Positions 5,230 to 5,906 of a stretch of 5,906 nt of DNA are shown here, one piece after another. The DNA is from Pontiellaceae bacterium. GTDB taxonomy: Bacteria > Verrucomicrobiota > Kiritimatiellia > Kiritimatiellales > Tichowtungiaceae. The stretch lies in contig JALOTS010000146.1 in NCBI GenBank assembly GCA_025457785.1, positions 1 through 5,906 on the forward strand, written 5' to 3'. Every line of letters starts with the position of its first letter. Position 1 is the first letter of the stretch. The notes under the pieces were generated by a model. It was not told the DNA's origin, did no database searches, and saw nothing but the letters and a program-made list of their open reading frames with translations. A program made the position numbers and the translations under genes.

Positions 5230-5733
5230 ATGAAGTGGTGGTTGTTTTTAACAATATCAGCTGGGCTGGTGGGCCGTCTTTCGGCTGGGTCAATTTCCAC
5301 CATTGAGGAACTGGACGCTGCGTCCGTTTTTCATTTTTCGATCATGAGTGATCTTGGGGCGACTTGCGGCGCAAATTCGTTCAGCAGTGCTGTGACCGTA
5401 AAAGGGCTGGAATGGATGAAAAGCTCTGAATTTGTTATGGGCGGCGGCGATGAGATCAAAGTGATGGGAACTCAGTTTGCGGCCTTCCTTCGTACGAACA
5501 CCTATTACAAAGCAAATTTCTACCCATGCATCGGCGGCGGCGAAAACCGGGCGTATGGCGGGGCGGACACAGTCTGGGGTTCGGGGTCGCTGTTTATCAC
5601 GAATATTCCCAATTTCTGGAGCAGGCCGGGAGTCTTTAAGAGTACAGAACCGCAAGATGCTTACGGCAATACGTCTTCCTATTATGCAACGTACACGAAG
5701 AAAAGGGGTCAGAAAAGGGGTCAGTCCGCCTAA
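5230..5733 (+). pseudogene. Secreted metallophosphoesterase-like protein, 5' fragment cut by an insertion sequence
   Basis: This reads as 167 residues: a signal peptide (about 1-19, ending LSA), then FHFSIMSD (34-41), FVMGGGDEIK (68-77) and FYPCIGGGENRAYGG (97-111). These three blocks have the order and spacing of calcineurin-like phosphoesterase motifs (D-x-H, G-D, G-N-H-E). However, the histidine of the first block is absent, and GNHE is replaced by GGGENR, so the metal site is atypical. The genuine protein seems to stop near T156 (5697). The last residues, KKRGQKRGQSA, are only a translation of the GGGGTCAG repeat array. Normal members are much longer, so this is a 5' remnant of a gene interrupted by the mobile element that follows. 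The gene shares strand and export style with the GH3 gene. The family call is a recollection of motif patterns and is moderate; the truncation is well supported. Confidence 0.5.
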
Positions 5734-5769
5734 TTCGTTAGAAAAGGGGTCAGAAAAGGGGTCAGTCCG
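5700..5769. repeat. GGGGTCAG array at the insertion-sequence edge
   Basis: AAAAGGGGTCAG occurs four times, at 5701, 5713, 5742 and 5754. The copies form two identical 29-bp blocks (5700-5728 and 5741-5769), each two 12-mers plus TCCG, separated by 12 bases and repeating every 41 bp. The array begins exactly where the metallophosphoesterase-like reading loses sense and precedes the transposase fragment. It may be iterated terminal repeat of the mobile element or a repeated insertion target. Confidence 0.85.
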
Positions 5770-5782
5770 GAATGGCACTTAG

Positions 5783-5906
5783 TTAAGCCGCTTTTGCACG
5801 ATATTTGCTCCGGTTTTCAGTCTCTTTCATTGTACTGCGATGTTCGGTTAAAAGTTGATAGGGCTTGGGCCTTCGTTTGAGACAGCGGGGCTCTTTCCGG
5901 CTGGGT
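5783..5906 (-). CDS. IS4-family transposase, C-terminal fragment (partial at window end)
   Basis: Reading the minus strand from the window edge gives 40 residues ending at a TAA (plus-strand TTA at 5783-5785). The segment includes CLKRRPKPYQLLTEHRSTMK and ends with KYRAKAA. A K/R-R-R-P-K-x-[YF]-x-L-[LM]-T stretch near the C-terminus is characteristic of IS4-group DDE transposases, whose catalytic DDE residues lie further upstream and outside the window. The gene points toward the broken metallophosphoesterase-like gene and ends about 80 bases from the break. The subgroup cannot be told from this fragment. Confidence 0.7.
   Translation of the reverse strand, partial: PSRKEPRCLKRRPKPYQLLTEHRSTMKETENRSKYRAKAA

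Larger units (their letters stand above)
5700..5906 (-). mobile_element. Edge of an IS4-type insertion sequence, running off the window
   Basis: The element includes the 3' end of a minus-strand transposase gene (5783 onward) and the non-coding edge toward the broken gene. The exact terminus is uncertain. It could lie at the start of the GGGGTCAG array (5700) or just inside it, near AATGGCACTTAG (5771). The other end and any target-site duplication are outside the window. Confidence 0.65.

Noticed and set aside
4584..5303. A 239-residue minus-strand open frame opposite the GH3 3' end
   Set aside because: It overlaps the strongly supported GH3 domains and the next gene's signal peptide and has no coherent motifs. 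It is an antisense shadow.
5700..5769. Reading the GGGGTCAG repeats as a CRISPR array
   Set aside because: The separating sequence is only 12 bases, the inner repeat period is 12, there are no cas genes, and a transposase end is adjacent.

Overview
The window looks like chromosomal DNA from an uncultivated or little-studied Gram-negative, polysaccharide-degrading bacterium. My best guess is the PVC group, Kiritimatiellota / Pontiella-like. This rests on gene style only: an exported PA14-containing GH3 glycosidase, a secreted metallophosphoesterase-like protein, lysine/alanine-rich protein tails, and many small dispersed repeats. No rRNA or other taxonomic marker is present, so the assignment is an inference.

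Layout. (1) Positions 1-103 are an AT-rich leader with a strong 10-bp-arm hairpin just upstream of a ribosome binding site. (2) Positions 104-1849 encode a carboxynorspermidine synthase (saccharopine-dehydrogenase-like, polyamine biosynthesis). About 410 residues are recognisable enzyme. A linker follows, then a 125-residue Lys/Ala/Val/Pro tail like a histone H1 C-terminus. Three short GC-rich palindromic elements are embedded in frame in the tail, exactly 96 bp apart. A clear intrinsic terminator closes the gene at 1868-1903. (3) Positions 1904-2495 hold no convincing gene. They contain a degenerate tandem repeat of about 115 bp, a solitary GGACCGACCCCTT motif, an imperfect 17-bp direct repeat beside a possible -10 box, and a leader with an 8-bp long-range inverted repeat. 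(4) Positions 2496-5114 encode an exported GH3 glycoside hydrolase with a PA14 insert and a fibronectin-III-like C-terminal domain. (5) Positions 5230 to about 5700 hold the 5' part of a secreted metallophosphoesterase-like gene, broken off at a GGGGTCAG repeat array. (6) From that array to the window end is the edge of an insertion sequence. Its minus-strand IS4-type transposase enters from the right and ends at 5783.

How the parts relate. The polyamine gene is a self-contained unit ended by its own terminator. The GH3 gene and the broken gene behind it share strand and style (signal peptide, strong AAGGAG site) and may have formed a small export/carbohydrate-use operon before the insertion. 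The most unusual items are the nucleic-acid-binding-like tail on a polyamine enzyme with palindromic repeats in frame, the leader hairpin, the substituted sugar-binding motif in the GH3 enzyme, and the iterated GGGGTCAG array at the disrupted gene. I did not find a clear new multi-gene system (defence, CRISPR, retron or similar).
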